Below, piece after piece: positions 24,862 to 34,822 of a stretch of DNA of 63,875 bases. The notes under the pieces are model-generated. The model ran no database searches and was not told the origin of the DNA. It saw nothing but the letters and a program-made list of their open reading frames with translations. How positions within the stretch are numbered: the stretch's first letter is position 1; every line of letters starts with the position of its first letter. The stretch is from CAXQZU01 sp964228555 (GTDB lineage: Bacteria; Planctomycetota; PLA2; JAEUHO01), in contig CAXQZU010000031.1 in assembly GCA_964228555.1 (NCBI GenBank), positions 1-63,875 of the forward strand, given 5' to 3'. A program made the position numbers and the translations under genes.

Positions 24862-25278
24862 ATGCTCGAACGCCACATCGACCAGATCGAGGTGCACCTC
24901 GGCCAGGCACTGCGGCGCGACGCCACGCGCTGCGGCCTGCGCGAGGCGACCGCCCGCGTGCTGCTGGCCCTCGAGGCCGAGGACGCCCTGCCCATGCAGC
25001 GCATCGCCGAGCGGCTGGGCCGCGATCCCTCGACGGCCACCCGCTTCGTGGACCGCGCCGAGGCCGACGGCCACGTGCTGCGGGTGGCGGGCGACAGCGA
25101 CCGGCGCAAGCGCTGGGTGCGCCTCACGCCGGCGGGCCTCGCGCAGCGCCAGGCCCTGATGGACGTGCGCGCCCAGCGGCTGCGCAACGTGGAGGCCGCC
25201 CTCGAGCAGGCCACCGGGCTGGGCTCGAGCCAGGTCGAGTGGTTCGTGCAGGCGCTCACGCAGGCCGTGGGCACCTAG
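24862..25278 (+). CDS. MarR-family transcriptional regulator
   Basis: 138 aa, one winged helix-turn-helix domain. The recognition region reads ALPMQRIAERLGRDPSTATR (residues about 44-63), followed by FVDRAEADGHVLRVAGDSDR and KRWVRLTPAG, the typical MarR wing and DR motif. The flanking helices form the dimer interface. It follows the kinase-SUMF gene by 68 bp on the same strand, with an operator-like repeat at its start, so it may control itself and possibly the upstream exporter/kinase genes. The ligand is unknown. It converges on the next gene with 10 bp between stops. Confidence 0.88.
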   Translation: MLERHIDQIEVHLGQALRRDATRCGLREATARVLLALEAEDALPMQRIAERLGRDPSTATRFVDRAEADGHVLRVAGDSDRRKRWVRLTPAGLAQRQALMDVRAQRLRNVEAALEQATGLGSSQVEWFVQALTQAVGT

Positions 25279-25288
25279 GCGCACGCCG

Positions 25289-26101
25289 TCAGCGGCGCAC
25301 CTTGATCTGCACGGGGTGGCGGCCCAGCGCCTCCACCTGCACGCTGGCCTCCTCCCACTCGCCCGCCTGCGAGGTGGCGCGCAAGCGATAGGTGCCCGGC
25401 GGCACGCCGAACACGACGCCCTGCGGCCCCTGCACCACCTCGCGCGCCCAGCGCGGCTGCGTGAGCACGGTGTCGGTGCGCACCTGCCAGCCCGCCACCA
25501 CGGCCCGCCCGCCTGCGCCCGTCAGCTGCAGGGTGACGTCGCCCAGGGGCTCGCCCAGGTAGGTGCCCACCTCGTACTCGATGGTGCCCGCGCGGTCCAC
25601 GTGCACGCGCAGCACCTCGCGCGGCGTGGTGTCCACCACGGCCTGCACCTCGACGGGCACCACCGTGTCGCCCCACACGCGCACCTTCACCGGGCCGGTG
25701 AAGATCTCGGCGCTGGACCACACCTGCGTCTGGCGGTCCGGCACCAGCAGGGGTTGCACGTGCCAGCCGCGTGCCCCCTTGCCCGGCTCCACGCTCACGG
25801 TGAGCAGGTCGCAGGAGATGGGCTGGTCGTCGGGCCCCAGCGGCAGCACCGACAGCGGCCCGACCGGGATGGTGCGCGGGTCCACCGCTGGCCCGCGCAC
25901 GGGAGCCGGCGGCGGCTTGGGGGCCCGCGCCGCCGCAGCGGCCTGCAGGCCGGGCTGCGCCGTGGCCTCGGGCGGGGCCGCCACCGGGCCGGGCGGGGCC
26001 GCGGGCTCGAGGTCCGTGGCCTGCGGGCCGGGCGCCAGCACCAGCCAGGCCCCGGCGAGGGCCAGCAGCAGCAGCATCAGCCAGGGCAGGAGGCGGCGCA
26101 T
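25289..26101 (-). CDS. Membrane-anchored protein with Ig-like/carboxypeptidase-regulatory-like domain
   Basis: 270 aa. An N-terminal hydrophobic segment (MRRLLPWLMLLLLALAGAWL) is a signal anchor or signal peptide, then about 65 residues rich in Pro and Ala. The remaining 180 residues are beta-rich, with features of two Ig-like sandwiches: RVHVDRAGTIEYEVGTYLGE, then FGVPPGTYRLRATSQAGEWE near the end. The PGTYRLRA turn resembles carboxypeptidase regulatory-like (CarboxypepD_reg/PEGA) repeats. I do not recognise a defined family, and there is no catalytic motif. It is probably periplasmic. It is flanked by the MarR gene (convergent) and by gcdH upstream on the same strand with a hairpin between. 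Confidence 0.7.
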   Translation of the reverse strand: MRRLLPWLMLLLLALAGAWLVLAPGPQATDLEPAAPPGPVAAPPEATAQPGLQAAAAARAPKPPPAPVRGPAVDPRTIPVGPLSVLPLGPDDQPISCDLLTVSVEPGKGARGWHVQPLLVPDRQTQVWSSAEIFTGPVKVRVWGDTVVPVEVQAVVDTTPREVLRVHVDRAGTIEYEVGTYLGEPLGDVTLQLTGAGGRAVVAGWQVRTDTVLTQPRWAREVVQGPQGVVFGVPPGTYRLRATSQAGEWEEASVQVEALGRHPVQIKVRR

Positions 26102-26124
26102 GGGCGAGGACCTGACGCCATGCT

Positions 26125-26150
26125 AGCCCCGCGCCTGCAGCGCGGGGGCT
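26125..26150 (-). terminator. Hairpin downstream of gcdH
   Basis: AGCCCCGCGC and GCGCGGGGGCT pair over 10 bp with one bulged G and a CTGCA loop. It lies 61 bp past the gcdH stop and just before the next gene on the same strand. There is no U tract. Confidence 0.4.
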
Positions 26151-26210
26151 GGCGCCCCTGCCGGGGGGCGGCCGGCGCCCGGCGGCGCTCCCGAGCCGCC
26201 CAGGAGCCGC

Positions 26211-27377
26211 CTAGGAGAAGGCGCTGATGCCGGTGATCGCGCGGCCCACGATCAGCTTGTGGATGTCGTGCGTGCCCTCGTAGGTCTTGACGCTCTCGAG
26301 GTTGCACATGTGACGCATCGTCTGGTACTCGTCGGTCACGCCGTTGGCGCCCAGCGCGTCGCGCCCCATGCGCGCGATCTCCAGTGCCTCGTAGCAGGCG
26401 TTGCGCTTGGCCATGCTGACCTGGTCGGCGGTCACCTTGCCCTGGTCCTTGAGCCGGCCCAGCTGCAGGTTCATCAGCTGCGCCTTGGTGATCTCGGTGA
26501 GCATGTACACCAGCTTGGACTGGTAGAGCTGGAACGAGGCCAGCGGCTTGCCGAACTGCTCGCGGGAGAGGCTGTACTCGCGCACCTCCTCGTAGACGGC
26601 CATGGCCGATCCCACCACGCCCCAGGCGATGCCATACCGCGCCTGGTTCAGGCACGAGAGCGGCCCGCCCAGGCCCTTGGCGCCCGGCAGCAGGCTCTCG
26701 GCCGGCAGGCGCACGTCCTCGAAGACCAGCTCGCTGGTGACCGAGGCGCGCAGGCTGTGCTTGCCCTTCTGCTCGCGCGCGCTGAAGCCCTTCATGCCGC
26801 GCTCGACGAGGAAGCCGCGCACCTCGCCATCGAGCTTGGCCCACACCACGGCCACGTCGGCCAGGTTGCCGTTGGTGATCCACATCTTGGCGCCCGACAG
26901 CACGTAGCCACTGCCGTCGCGGACGGCCTTGGTCTCCATGCCGCCCGGGTCGCTGCCGTGGTCGGGCTCGGTGAGGCCGAAGCAGCCCACCGCCTTGCCC
27001 GCGTGCAGCGCCGGCAGCCAGCGCGCCTTCTGTGCATCCGTGCCGTAGCGCCAGATCGGGTACATCACCAGCGCGCCCTGCACGCTCACGAACGAGCGCA
27101 GGCCCGAGTCGCCGCGCTCCAGCTCCTGCATCACGAGGCCGTAGGCCACGTTGTTCATGCGCGGGAAGTCGGCGTAGTCGAGGTTGCCGCCCAGCACGCC
27201 CAGCTCGGCCAGCTCGGGGATGAGGTCGGTGCAGAACTGCCCGTCGCGGTAGAGCTGCTGCACGCGCGGCATGTAGCGGTCGCTGACCCACTCGCGCACG
27301 GTGTCGCGGATGAGGCGCTCGTCCTCGCCTAGCAGGCCGTCGAGGGCGAAGAAGTCCGGGCCGCGGTAGCGCGCCAT
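26211..27377 (-). CDS. gcdH: Glutaryl-CoA dehydrogenase-like acyl-CoA dehydrogenase
   Basis: 388 aa, flavoprotein of the acyl-CoA dehydrogenase family. The closest match by motif is GcdH, which oxidises and decarboxylates glutaryl-CoA to crotonyl-CoA (EC 1.3.8.6) in lysine, hydroxylysine and tryptophan breakdown. Seen: RSFVSVQGALVMYPI, the FAD/substrate loop CFGLTEPDHGSDPGGMETKA, WITNG, and TYEGTHDIHKLIVGRAITGI, which holds the catalytic Glu in the position used by GcdH. The length is right for the family. GGAGG precedes the ATG by six bases. ETF subunits and other lysine-degradation genes are not in the window. A related short-chain dehydrogenase cannot be fully excluded. Confidence 0.88.
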   Translation of the reverse strand: MARYRGPDFFALDGLLGEDERLIRDTVREWVSDRYMPRVQQLYRDGQFCTDLIPELAELGVLGGNLDYADFPRMNNVAYGLVMQELERGDSGLRSFVSVQGALVMYPIWRYGTDAQKARWLPALHAGKAVGCFGLTEPDHGSDPGGMETKAVRDGSGYVLSGAKMWITNGNLADVAVVWAKLDGEVRGFLVERGMKGFSAREQKGKHSLRASVTSELVFEDVRLPAESLLPGAKGLGGPLSCLNQARYGIAWGVVGSAMAVYEEVREYSLSREQFGKPLASFQLYQSKLVYMLTEITKAQLMNLQLGRLKDQGKVTADQVSMAKRNACYEALEIARMGRDALGANGVTDEYQTMRHMCNLESVKTYEGTHDIHKLIVGRAITGISAFS

Positions 27378-27559
27378 GGCAGGCCTCCGTCAGGGTTGGC
27401 CCGACTGTACGGGTCGGCTGCCCCTCGCCCCCTTCTGGCCGCCCCCCCGGTGCGCTGCCGCCACCGCGCGGCCCGCACAGGCCCAGCGGGCGGGCCAGGA
27501 CCTGCGCTGCAGGCGCCTCCGGGCGTGCCCGCCGCGCGCCCTGCCCCCACAATCGGGCC

Positions 27560-28276
27560 ATGGCCGACCCCATCCCGCTGCGCGTCGTGGCCGTCACGCA
27601 GGAGACCCCGCAGGACCGCACGCTGCGGCTGGAGCCGCCCGCGGAGCACCGTGCGCGCCTGCAGGCCTTCCTGCCGGGGCAGTTCCTGCTGCTGCACGAC
27701 ACCCACGAGGGCCAGCCGCTGACGCGCGCCTACTCGCTCTCCTCCGCGCCCGGCGAGCCGCTGGAGATCACGGTGCGCGACATGGGCGCCTACGGGCACC
27801 ACCTCTACGGCCAGCCCGTGGGCGCGCTGCTGCAGGCCAGCCCGCCGCGCGGGCGATTCACGCTGGACGAGCGCGTGGAGGGGGCGTTGGTGCTGGCGGG
27901 CGGCGGCTCGGGGCTCACGCCCTTCCGGTCCTTCGTGCGCGCGCTGGTGGCGCGCGGCCACGCCCATCCCGTCGCCGTGCTGCACAGCGCACGCACGCCG
28001 GACGAGCTGCTCTTCCGAGCCGAGCTCGAGGCCCTGGCGCGCAGGCACGCGTGGCTGCAGTACCGCCCCACCGTCACGCGGCCCCAGCCCGGCGACGGCT
28101 GGGCGGGGGCGACCGGCCGGCTGGACGCCCAGCGGCTCGCGCAGGCCCTGCCGGGCGGGCCCGCCGGCGCTCACCTCTACGCCTGTGGCCCGCAGGCCTT
28201 CGTGGACGCCGTGCTGGCGGCGGCCGCCCCGCTGGGATTGCCGCCCGGGCGACTGCGCCGGGAGCACTGGGGCTAG
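27560..28276 (+). CDS. FAD/NAD(P)-binding ferredoxin reductase-type oxidoreductase
   Basis: 238 aa with the two-domain ferredoxin-NADP+ reductase fold. The FAD-binding barrel has RAYSLSSAPGEPLEITVRD, the RxYS flavin motif. The NAD(P) domain has LVLAGGGSGLTPFRSFVRAL and ends with HLYACGPQAFVDAVLAAA, the CGP motif. No [2Fe-2S] domain is attached, so it would reduce a separate ferredoxin, flavodoxin or oxygenase. The partner is not evident. It is divergent from gcdH across 182 bp, which must carry both promoters. A link to GcdH is possible but speculative. Confidence 0.85.
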   Translation: MADPIPLRVVAVTQETPQDRTLRLEPPAEHRARLQAFLPGQFLLLHDTHEGQPLTRAYSLSSAPGEPLEITVRDMGAYGHHLYGQPVGALLQASPPRGRFTLDERVEGALVLAGGGSGLTPFRSFVRALVARGHAHPVAVLHSARTPDELLFRAELEALARRHAWLQYRPTVTRPQPGDGWAGATGRLDAQRLAQALPGGPAGAHLYACGPQAFVDAVLAAAAPLGLPPGRLRREHWG

Positions 28277-28298
28277 GCCGACCTCCTGCGGGGTGGCG

Positions 28299-28316
28299 GG
28301 GCAGGGCCCCCTGCCC
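28299..28316 (+). terminator. Hairpin after the reductase gene
   Basis: GGGCAGG and CCTGCCC form a 7-bp stem with a GCCC loop, 22 bp past the reductase stop and 74 bp before the lipoprotein start. No U tract follows. Confidence 0.4.
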
Positions 28317-28390
28317 AGCGCGAGCAGCCCCTGTGCGCCCGCGGTGGGTAGTCTCTGCCGGTCGGGCCACCCCGGCCCCCGGAGTCCCCC

Positions 28391-29248
28391 ATGCGTTCGT
28401 CCCCCGCCTCGCGCCTTTGCATCGCCCTGCTGGCCGCCCTGCTGCTGGCGCTGCCCGGCTGCATGAAGATGGACCAGAAGATCGCCCTGTCGTCCAACGG
28501 CAGCGGCACGGTCACCGTGAAGATGGTGATGGACATGGGCAAGATGGAAGAGCTCATGGCCATGTTCCAGGGCATGCAGCCCCCGGCGGCCGAGGGCGAG
28601 GTCCGGGAGGACCCGGCCAAGGAACTGCAGGAGAAGGTGGACGTCGACGAGTTCAAGAAGCAGCTGTCCGGCCGCAAGGGCATCGAGGTCGTCTCGGCCA
28701 CCGGCATCGACGATGCCGAGAAGAAGCTCAAGGGCTTCGAGGCCGTGATCAAGTTCGCCACGCTGGAGGACTTCTTCCGCGCGGGCATGGACACGATGCA
28801 CACCGTGAAGCTCGAGGATGCCGGCGAGGGTCGCTGGAAGCTCACGCGCACGCGCACGCTGCCCGAGGGCATGGACGCCACCAGCGAGGAGGCGACCGCC
28901 CAGATGGAGATGTTCAAGCCCATGCTCGAGCCCATGATGGGCGACCTCTCGATGGTGTTCGCCCTCGCGGTGCCCGGCACGATCGTCGAGACGAATGGCA
29001 CCAAGGACGAGTCGGGCAAGGTCACCAGCTGGAAGCTGGGCTTCAACGAGCTGATGAGCCCCAAGGCCGAGCCGATGGTCGTGGTGTTCAAGCCCGAGGG
29101 TGACGTGACGCTCAAGCCCTTCCACCTGACGACGGACCAGGAGGGCAACGTCAGCGAGCCCGGCGCGGCCAAGCCCGCCCCGGTGGTGACGCCCGAGGAG
29201 CTGCCCGGCGAGGAGGCTCCCGCGCCGGCTCCCGTCGAGCCCAAGTAG
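28391..29248 (+). CDS. Lipoprotein of unknown function
   Basis: 285 aa. The signal peptide ends in a lipobox (ALLLALPGC, Cys at about residue 24), so the mature protein is lipid-anchored. The mature part begins MKMDQKIALSSNGSGTVTVK, a style seen in small LppM-like or DUF-type lipoproteins with an N-terminal strand rich in Ser/Thr. It is then mixed alpha/beta with many Met and Lys residues. The C-terminal 35 residues are Pro/Ala/Glu-rich. No catalytic motif is seen and I do not assign a family. The ATG follows GGAG (28381-28384). A double hairpin lies past the stop, consistent with a single-gene transcript. Confidence 0.75.
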   Translation: MRSSPASRLCIALLAALLLALPGCMKMDQKIALSSNGSGTVTVKMVMDMGKMEELMAMFQGMQPPAAEGEVREDPAKELQEKVDVDEFKKQLSGRKGIEVVSATGIDDAEKKLKGFEAVIKFATLEDFFRAGMDTMHTVKLEDAGEGRWKLTRTRTLPEGMDATSEEATAQMEMFKPMLEPMMGDLSMVFALAVPGTIVETNGTKDESGKVTSWKLGFNELMSPKAEPMVVVFKPEGDVTLKPFHLTTDQEGNVSEPGAAKPAPVVTPEELPGEEAPAPAPVEPK

Positions 29249-29263
29249 GCCTCGATCCCCCAC

Positions 29264-29320
29264 GCCGCGCGTCCGGCGCGCGGCTCCTGACGGGCGCGTC
29301 CGCGAGCCGCGGGCGCGCCC
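29264..29320 (+). terminator. Double hairpin after the lipoprotein gene
   Basis: Stem 1 (29264-29284): GCCGCGCG/CGCGCGGC, 8 bp, 5-base loop. Stem 2 (29292-29320): GGGCGCGTCCGCG/CGCGGGCGCGCCC, 13 bp with one G-U pair and an AGC loop. No U tract. The arrangement is the same as the pair beside the LysM gene, a weaker and a stronger hairpin in tandem. Confidence 0.55.
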
Positions 29321-29400
29321 GCTTGCATGGGTGGGCCGCCCGCCGGCGCGCCACGGGAGCCCCGGCTTGCGCCCCGCGAGCCGCCGCGCAGGATGCCCGG

Positions 29401-30168
29401 ATGCGCGACCTCTACACCGGCCTGGCGCTCTGGAACCTCGTGGTGCTGGCCGTCACGTCGGTGCTGGGCGTGATCTCCTCGCCCGAGGGCCCGGTGACGC
29501 CCGAGGCGCACAAGACGCTGGGCCTGTTCGCGGCCGTCTTCTGCTGCCTGGTGCACTCGATCCTGATCACGCACTTCATCGGCAGCATGAAGTGGATCCA
29601 GCAGACGGGTCCCACGGCGGGCATCGAGGACACGAAGACGCTGCGCCGCGCATGGATGAAGAGCCGTGCGTGGCCCATGCTGTGCTTCGCGATGCTGAGC
29701 GCGGTGGGCGCGGCCATCCTCGGCGGTGGGGCCGGCAGCGGCCTGCTGGGCCTGCTGCTGCACGCGGCGGCCTCGCTGGCCGTGTTCCCCTTCAACGTGC
29801 TGGCCATGCTGTGGGGCCGCGAGGCCATCGTGGCCAACAGCGTGCGCATGAAGGCGGTCGAGAAGCAGGCCCTCACGCGCCAGGCCGAGGGGCTGGTCAA
29901 GGAGGCCGAGGCCGACGCCCTGCGCCCCGAGAGCGGCCGCGCCGGCGGCAAGACCCTGCTCTTCCTCGCCATCAACGTCTGGGTGCTGTGGTTCTACCGG
30001 CGCCACGTGCTGCGCCTGCGCGAGGAGCCGCTGTGGCCCTACGTCGTGGGCTGCGCGCTGCTGGCGTTCCTCGGCTGGCGCCTGCTCAAGGGCTTCCGCG
30101 ACGAGCAGGGCACCACGGCCGGCGCGCCGGGAGCCGCAGCGCCCGGCGAGCGCCCGCCCACGTCCTAG
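29401..30168 (+). CDS. Multi-span membrane protein of unknown function
   Basis: 255 aa with about five or six hydrophobic segments: residues about 7-25, 43-65, 95-115, 120-145, 180-197 and 212-232. Polar stretches between them include a charged Lys/Arg/Glu region near residue 155. The first two helices carry a conserved-looking VHSILITHFIGSMKW motif with histidines. No family was recognised; it could be a sensor or a small transporter, but that is guesswork. The ATG at 29401 follows an AGGA. Its TAG stop overlaps the stop of the convergent epimerase gene in a shared CTAG. Confidence 0.7.
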   Translation: MRDLYTGLALWNLVVLAVTSVLGVISSPEGPVTPEAHKTLGLFAAVFCCLVHSILITHFIGSMKWIQQTGPTAGIEDTKTLRRAWMKSRAWPMLCFAMLSAVGAAILGGGAGSGLLGLLLHAAASLAVFPFNVLAMLWGREAIVANSVRMKAVEKQALTRQAEGLVKEAEADALRPESGRAGGKTLLFLAINVWVLWFYRRHVLRLREEPLWPYVVGCALLAFLGWRLLKGFRDEQGTTAGAPGAAAPGERPPTS

Positions 30169-31124
30169 GCTGCGCCGGACTGCGAGGGCGCGGTCACGCC
30201 CTTGATGATCTCGGCGAAGGCTGCGTCGATGGTCGGGTAGCGGAAGGCGTAGCCCGCCCCCAGCGCCTTGGCCGGCAGCACGCGCTGCCCGGTGGTCAGC
30301 ATCGAGGCCACCTCGCCCAGCCCCAGCCGCAGGCCGAAGCCGGGCGTGGGCATGAAGGCCGGGCGGCGCAGCGCGCGGCCCAGCGCCTTGGCGAACTCCT
30401 TGTTGCTGACCGGGTTGGGCGCCGTCACGTTGATGGGCCCCGAGAGGCTGGGCGTCTCCAGCGCGAAGATCATGAGCCCGCACACGTCGTCGAGGTGCAC
30501 CCACGACATGTCCTGCCGGCCGTTGCCGATGGGGCCGCCGGCACCCAGCTTGAAGGGCAGCAGCAGCTTGGAGATGGCGCCGCCGCCGCGGCCCAGCACC
30601 ACGCCGATGCGCAGGAAGGCAGTGCGGATGCCCAGCAGCGTGGCCTTCTGGGCGGCGCGCTCCCACTCGCGGCACACGTTGGCGAGGAAGTCGCCCGGCG
30701 CGTGCTCGGTGCTGCGGAACGCCGACTCGTCGATGGCCTCGCCCGGCGTGCGCGGCCCGTAGTGGCCGACGGCGCTGCCCGAGAGGAACACCGCGGGCCG
30801 CTGCTTGAGCGTGCCCATCGCGTCCACGAGGCAACGCGTGGCCAGCACGCGGCTGGCCAGGATCTGCTGCTTGTAGGACGTGCTCCAGCGCTTGTCGAAC
30901 ACGCCCGCGCCGGCCAGGTTCACCACGCCCTCGCAGCCCTCGAGGGCCTTGGCCACCGAGGCCACGTCGTCGTAGTCCACCACCGCCACCGTGGCGCCGG
31001 CGGCCACGCGGCCGGCGGCAGGCTTCTCGCGCGTGAGCACCACGGGCTGGTGGCCGCGCTCGAGCAGCAAGGCCACGAGGCGGGTGCCCACGAAGCCGGT
31101 GGCACCGGTGATGGCGACGCGCAT
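30165..31124 (-). CDS. TIGR01777-family NAD-dependent epimerase-like protein
   Basis: 319 aa, extended short-chain dehydrogenase fold. The N-terminus is MRVAITGATGFVGTRLVALL with the GxxGxxG nucleotide motif. VNLAGAGVFDKRW and ISKLLLPFKLGAGGPIGNGR are characteristic of TIGR01777 (YfcH-like), and the C-terminal part matches its DUF1731 tail (VLPAKALGAGYAFRYP). The reaction is not known for this family. The ATG has GGAGGTCCTCCC just upstream, which is both a ribosome site and an 11-nt inverted repeat. It lies on the same strand as acs, 80 bp away. Confidence 0.9.
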   Translation of the reverse strand: MRVAITGATGFVGTRLVALLLERGHQPVVLTREKPAAGRVAAGATVAVVDYDDVASVAKALEGCEGVVNLAGAGVFDKRWSTSYKQQILASRVLATRCLVDAMGTLKQRPAVFLSGSAVGHYGPRTPGEAIDESAFRSTEHAPGDFLANVCREWERAAQKATLLGIRTAFLRIGVVLGRGGGAISKLLLPFKLGAGGPIGNGRQDMSWVHLDDVCGLMIFALETPSLSGPINVTAPNPVSNKEFAKALGRALRRPAFMPTPGFGLRLGLGEVASMLTTGQRVLPAKALGAGYAFRYPTIDAAFAEIIKGVTAPSQSGAA

Positions 31125-31204
31125 GGGAGGACCTCCGGCGGGGGAGCCCCCACCCTACCCGTGGCCCCCCGCCGTCAAGCCGCCCGCGGGCGCGCGCCCG
31201 CGCC

Positions 31205-33193
<1,989 letters not shown>

Positions 33194-33269
33194 GGCACCT
33201 CCGTGCGCGAGGCTAGCCCCGCTCGCGCGGCGCCGCAACGGCGCACCGGACGGGCGACCGCTGCGCGTG

Positions 33270-34709
33270 CTAGCGGCCGCAGGCGGCGGGACGGCCCTGC
33301 ATCACGCGCGGGCCTTGGTCGTAGGGCGAGCCCGCGAGGCGGTTGTGGCCCTCGGCGGCGCCCCACACGAGGTCGCGCACGCCCTCGACGCCCGCGCAGA
33401 AGGCCGAGGGGAAGGAGACGTCCTGCACGCGTCCCTCGCGGGCCAGGTCCCGCGCCTGCACAGGATCGGCGCGCAGGTCGTAGGCCATCTCGCGCACCGT
33501 GCCCTCCCGCAAGTCCAGCCGCACGAGGTAAGCCCAGCCGGGCATGCGGGCCAGGAACAGCTGCGCGCGCTGCGTGGCCTCGCCCGTGTTGGCCGGGTCC
33601 ACCAGCTCGATGCTGCGAACGGGGCCGCGCGTGGCGCGCCCGGCCAGCACCTCGCCCAGCGCCACGCCGTCCACGCCGGTCGGGGCTGGCAGGCGCAGCG
33701 CCTCGAGCAGCGTGGGCAGCACGTCCACGAGGCTGGCGGCCGAGGCCACGCTGCGCAGCGCCGGCGGCCCGGCCCACAGCCACGGCACGCGCACCTGCTC
33801 GTCGTGCAGGTCCAGGCCCGTGCCCACGCGCCCGCGCTCGCCCAGCGCCGTGCCGCTGGTGCTGGTGACCAGCACCCACAGCGGGCGTCCGCCCTCCTGC
33901 GGCAGCAGCCGGTCCAGCACCTGGCCCACCTGCGCGTCGGCCCAGCGCAGTGCCGCGGCGTAGTCCTCGCGCGCGGCCGCGCTGCGCTGCGCAGGCGTGG
34001 ACTGCGCGAGGTCGCGCGCCTGCTGCGCGCGCACGAACGGGCGCGCCGCCAGGCGCGTGCCCTCGGCGCGCGCCACGCCGTAGCCCGGGCCCAGCGCATC
34101 GGCCACCAGCACGGCCGCGAACGGCGCACGCACAGCCGGCGCCCCCAGCGAGCCCACCCACGCGGCCAGTGCAGCCGGCGCCTCCGGCAGGCCCACCTCG
34201 CCGCTCACGTCGAAGCCCTGCCAGAGGGTGGTGGCGCGCGCAAGCCGCGCGTCGGCCACGAAGGCACGCGTGGCGTAGCCGGCAGCGCGCCGCAGGATCT
34301 CGCCCAGCGTCACGAAGGCCGGGGCGAGGCGCGGCACCGGGTCCAGGTGGCTCACGCCGTGGCGCTCGGGCGCGTAGGCGGTGAGCAGGCTGGCCAGCGC
34401 CGCACCGGGCTCGGGTGAAGGCGTCACGGCGTGCTCGACGGTGCTGCAGCCCCCACCGCAGTCCATCGTGGCGAGGCGCGGCATCACCTCGCCGCGCAGG
34501 TGGTCCGCCCTCAGCTCGGGCAGCACCACGACCAGCAGGTCAGGCCGCGGCCCCGGCCCGGGCGCCGCGAGCGGCTCTCCGGCTGGCCCGTAGGCGGGCG
34601 CGGGCGGCACCGGCTCGCGGCGCGAGGGCTCGCCGCAGCCGGCCAGCGCCAGCAAGGCGGCGAGGGCCACCCACCCGCTCCGCCAGGAAGAGACCGATCG
34701 GTCTGTCAT
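33270..34709 (-). CDS. Sulfatase/alkaline-phosphatase-fold lipoprotein, probably inactive
   Basis: 479 aa with a lipobox (ALAALLALAGC, Cys at about residue 25) and a Pro-rich linker. From about residue 57 the fold follows sulfatases/phosphodiesterases: PDLLVVVLPELRADHLRG, MPRLATMD, TPSPEPGAALASLLTAYAPE, and later WVLVTSTSGTALGERGR and LHDEQVRVPWLW. In active members these spots read DDLRxDHLG, C/SxPxR and TSDHGE. Here the Asp pair, the modified Cys/Ser with Arg, and the Asp-His metal ligands are all changed, so hydrolysis looks impossible. It may be a binding protein. The start has GAAGGAA upstream, and a 14-bp palindrome lies over codons 2-7. Confidence 0.7.
   Translation of the reverse strand: MTDRSVSSWRSGWVALAALLALAGCGEPSRREPVPPAPAYGPAGEPLAAPGPGPRPDLLVVVLPELRADHLRGEVMPRLATMDCGGGCSTVEHAVTPSPEPGAALASLLTAYAPERHGVSHLDPVPRLAPAFVTLGEILRRAAGYATRAFVADARLARATTLWQGFDVSGEVGLPEAPAALAAWVGSLGAPAVRAPFAAVLVADALGPGYGVARAEGTRLAARPFVRAQQARDLAQSTPAQRSAAAREDYAAALRWADAQVGQVLDRLLPQEGGRPLWVLVTSTSGTALGERGRVGTGLDLHDEQVRVPWLWAGPPALRSVASAASLVDVLPTLLEALRLPAPTGVDGVALGEVLAGRATRGPVRSIELVDPANTGEATQRAQLFLARMPGWAYLVRLDLREGTVREMAYDLRADPVQARDLAREGRVQDVSFPSAFCAGVEGVRDLVWGAAEGHNRLAGSPYDQGPRVMQGRPAACGR
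34691..34704. promoter_or_regulatory. TetR/NemR-like palindrome at the pseudo-sulfatase start
   Basis: AGACCGATCGGTCT is a perfect 14-bp palindrome over codons 2-7 of the sulfatase-fold gene. It matches the core of NemR-type boxes (GACC-N4-GGTC with flanking A/T), which TetR-family repressors bind. It is placed to affect the sulfatase-fold gene and perhaps the divergent FAD gene 119 bp away. No TetR gene is in the window. Confidence 0.45.
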
Positions 34710-34822
34710 GGGTTCCTTCGCGCGTGGCGCAGCGCCCGGCCGCGTGCCGTGGCGCGAGCCTACGCGAAAGACGGCCCGGCGGGGCGGCCCCTTCCCCGGC
34801 CGGCCGGCGGTAGCGTGGCCGG

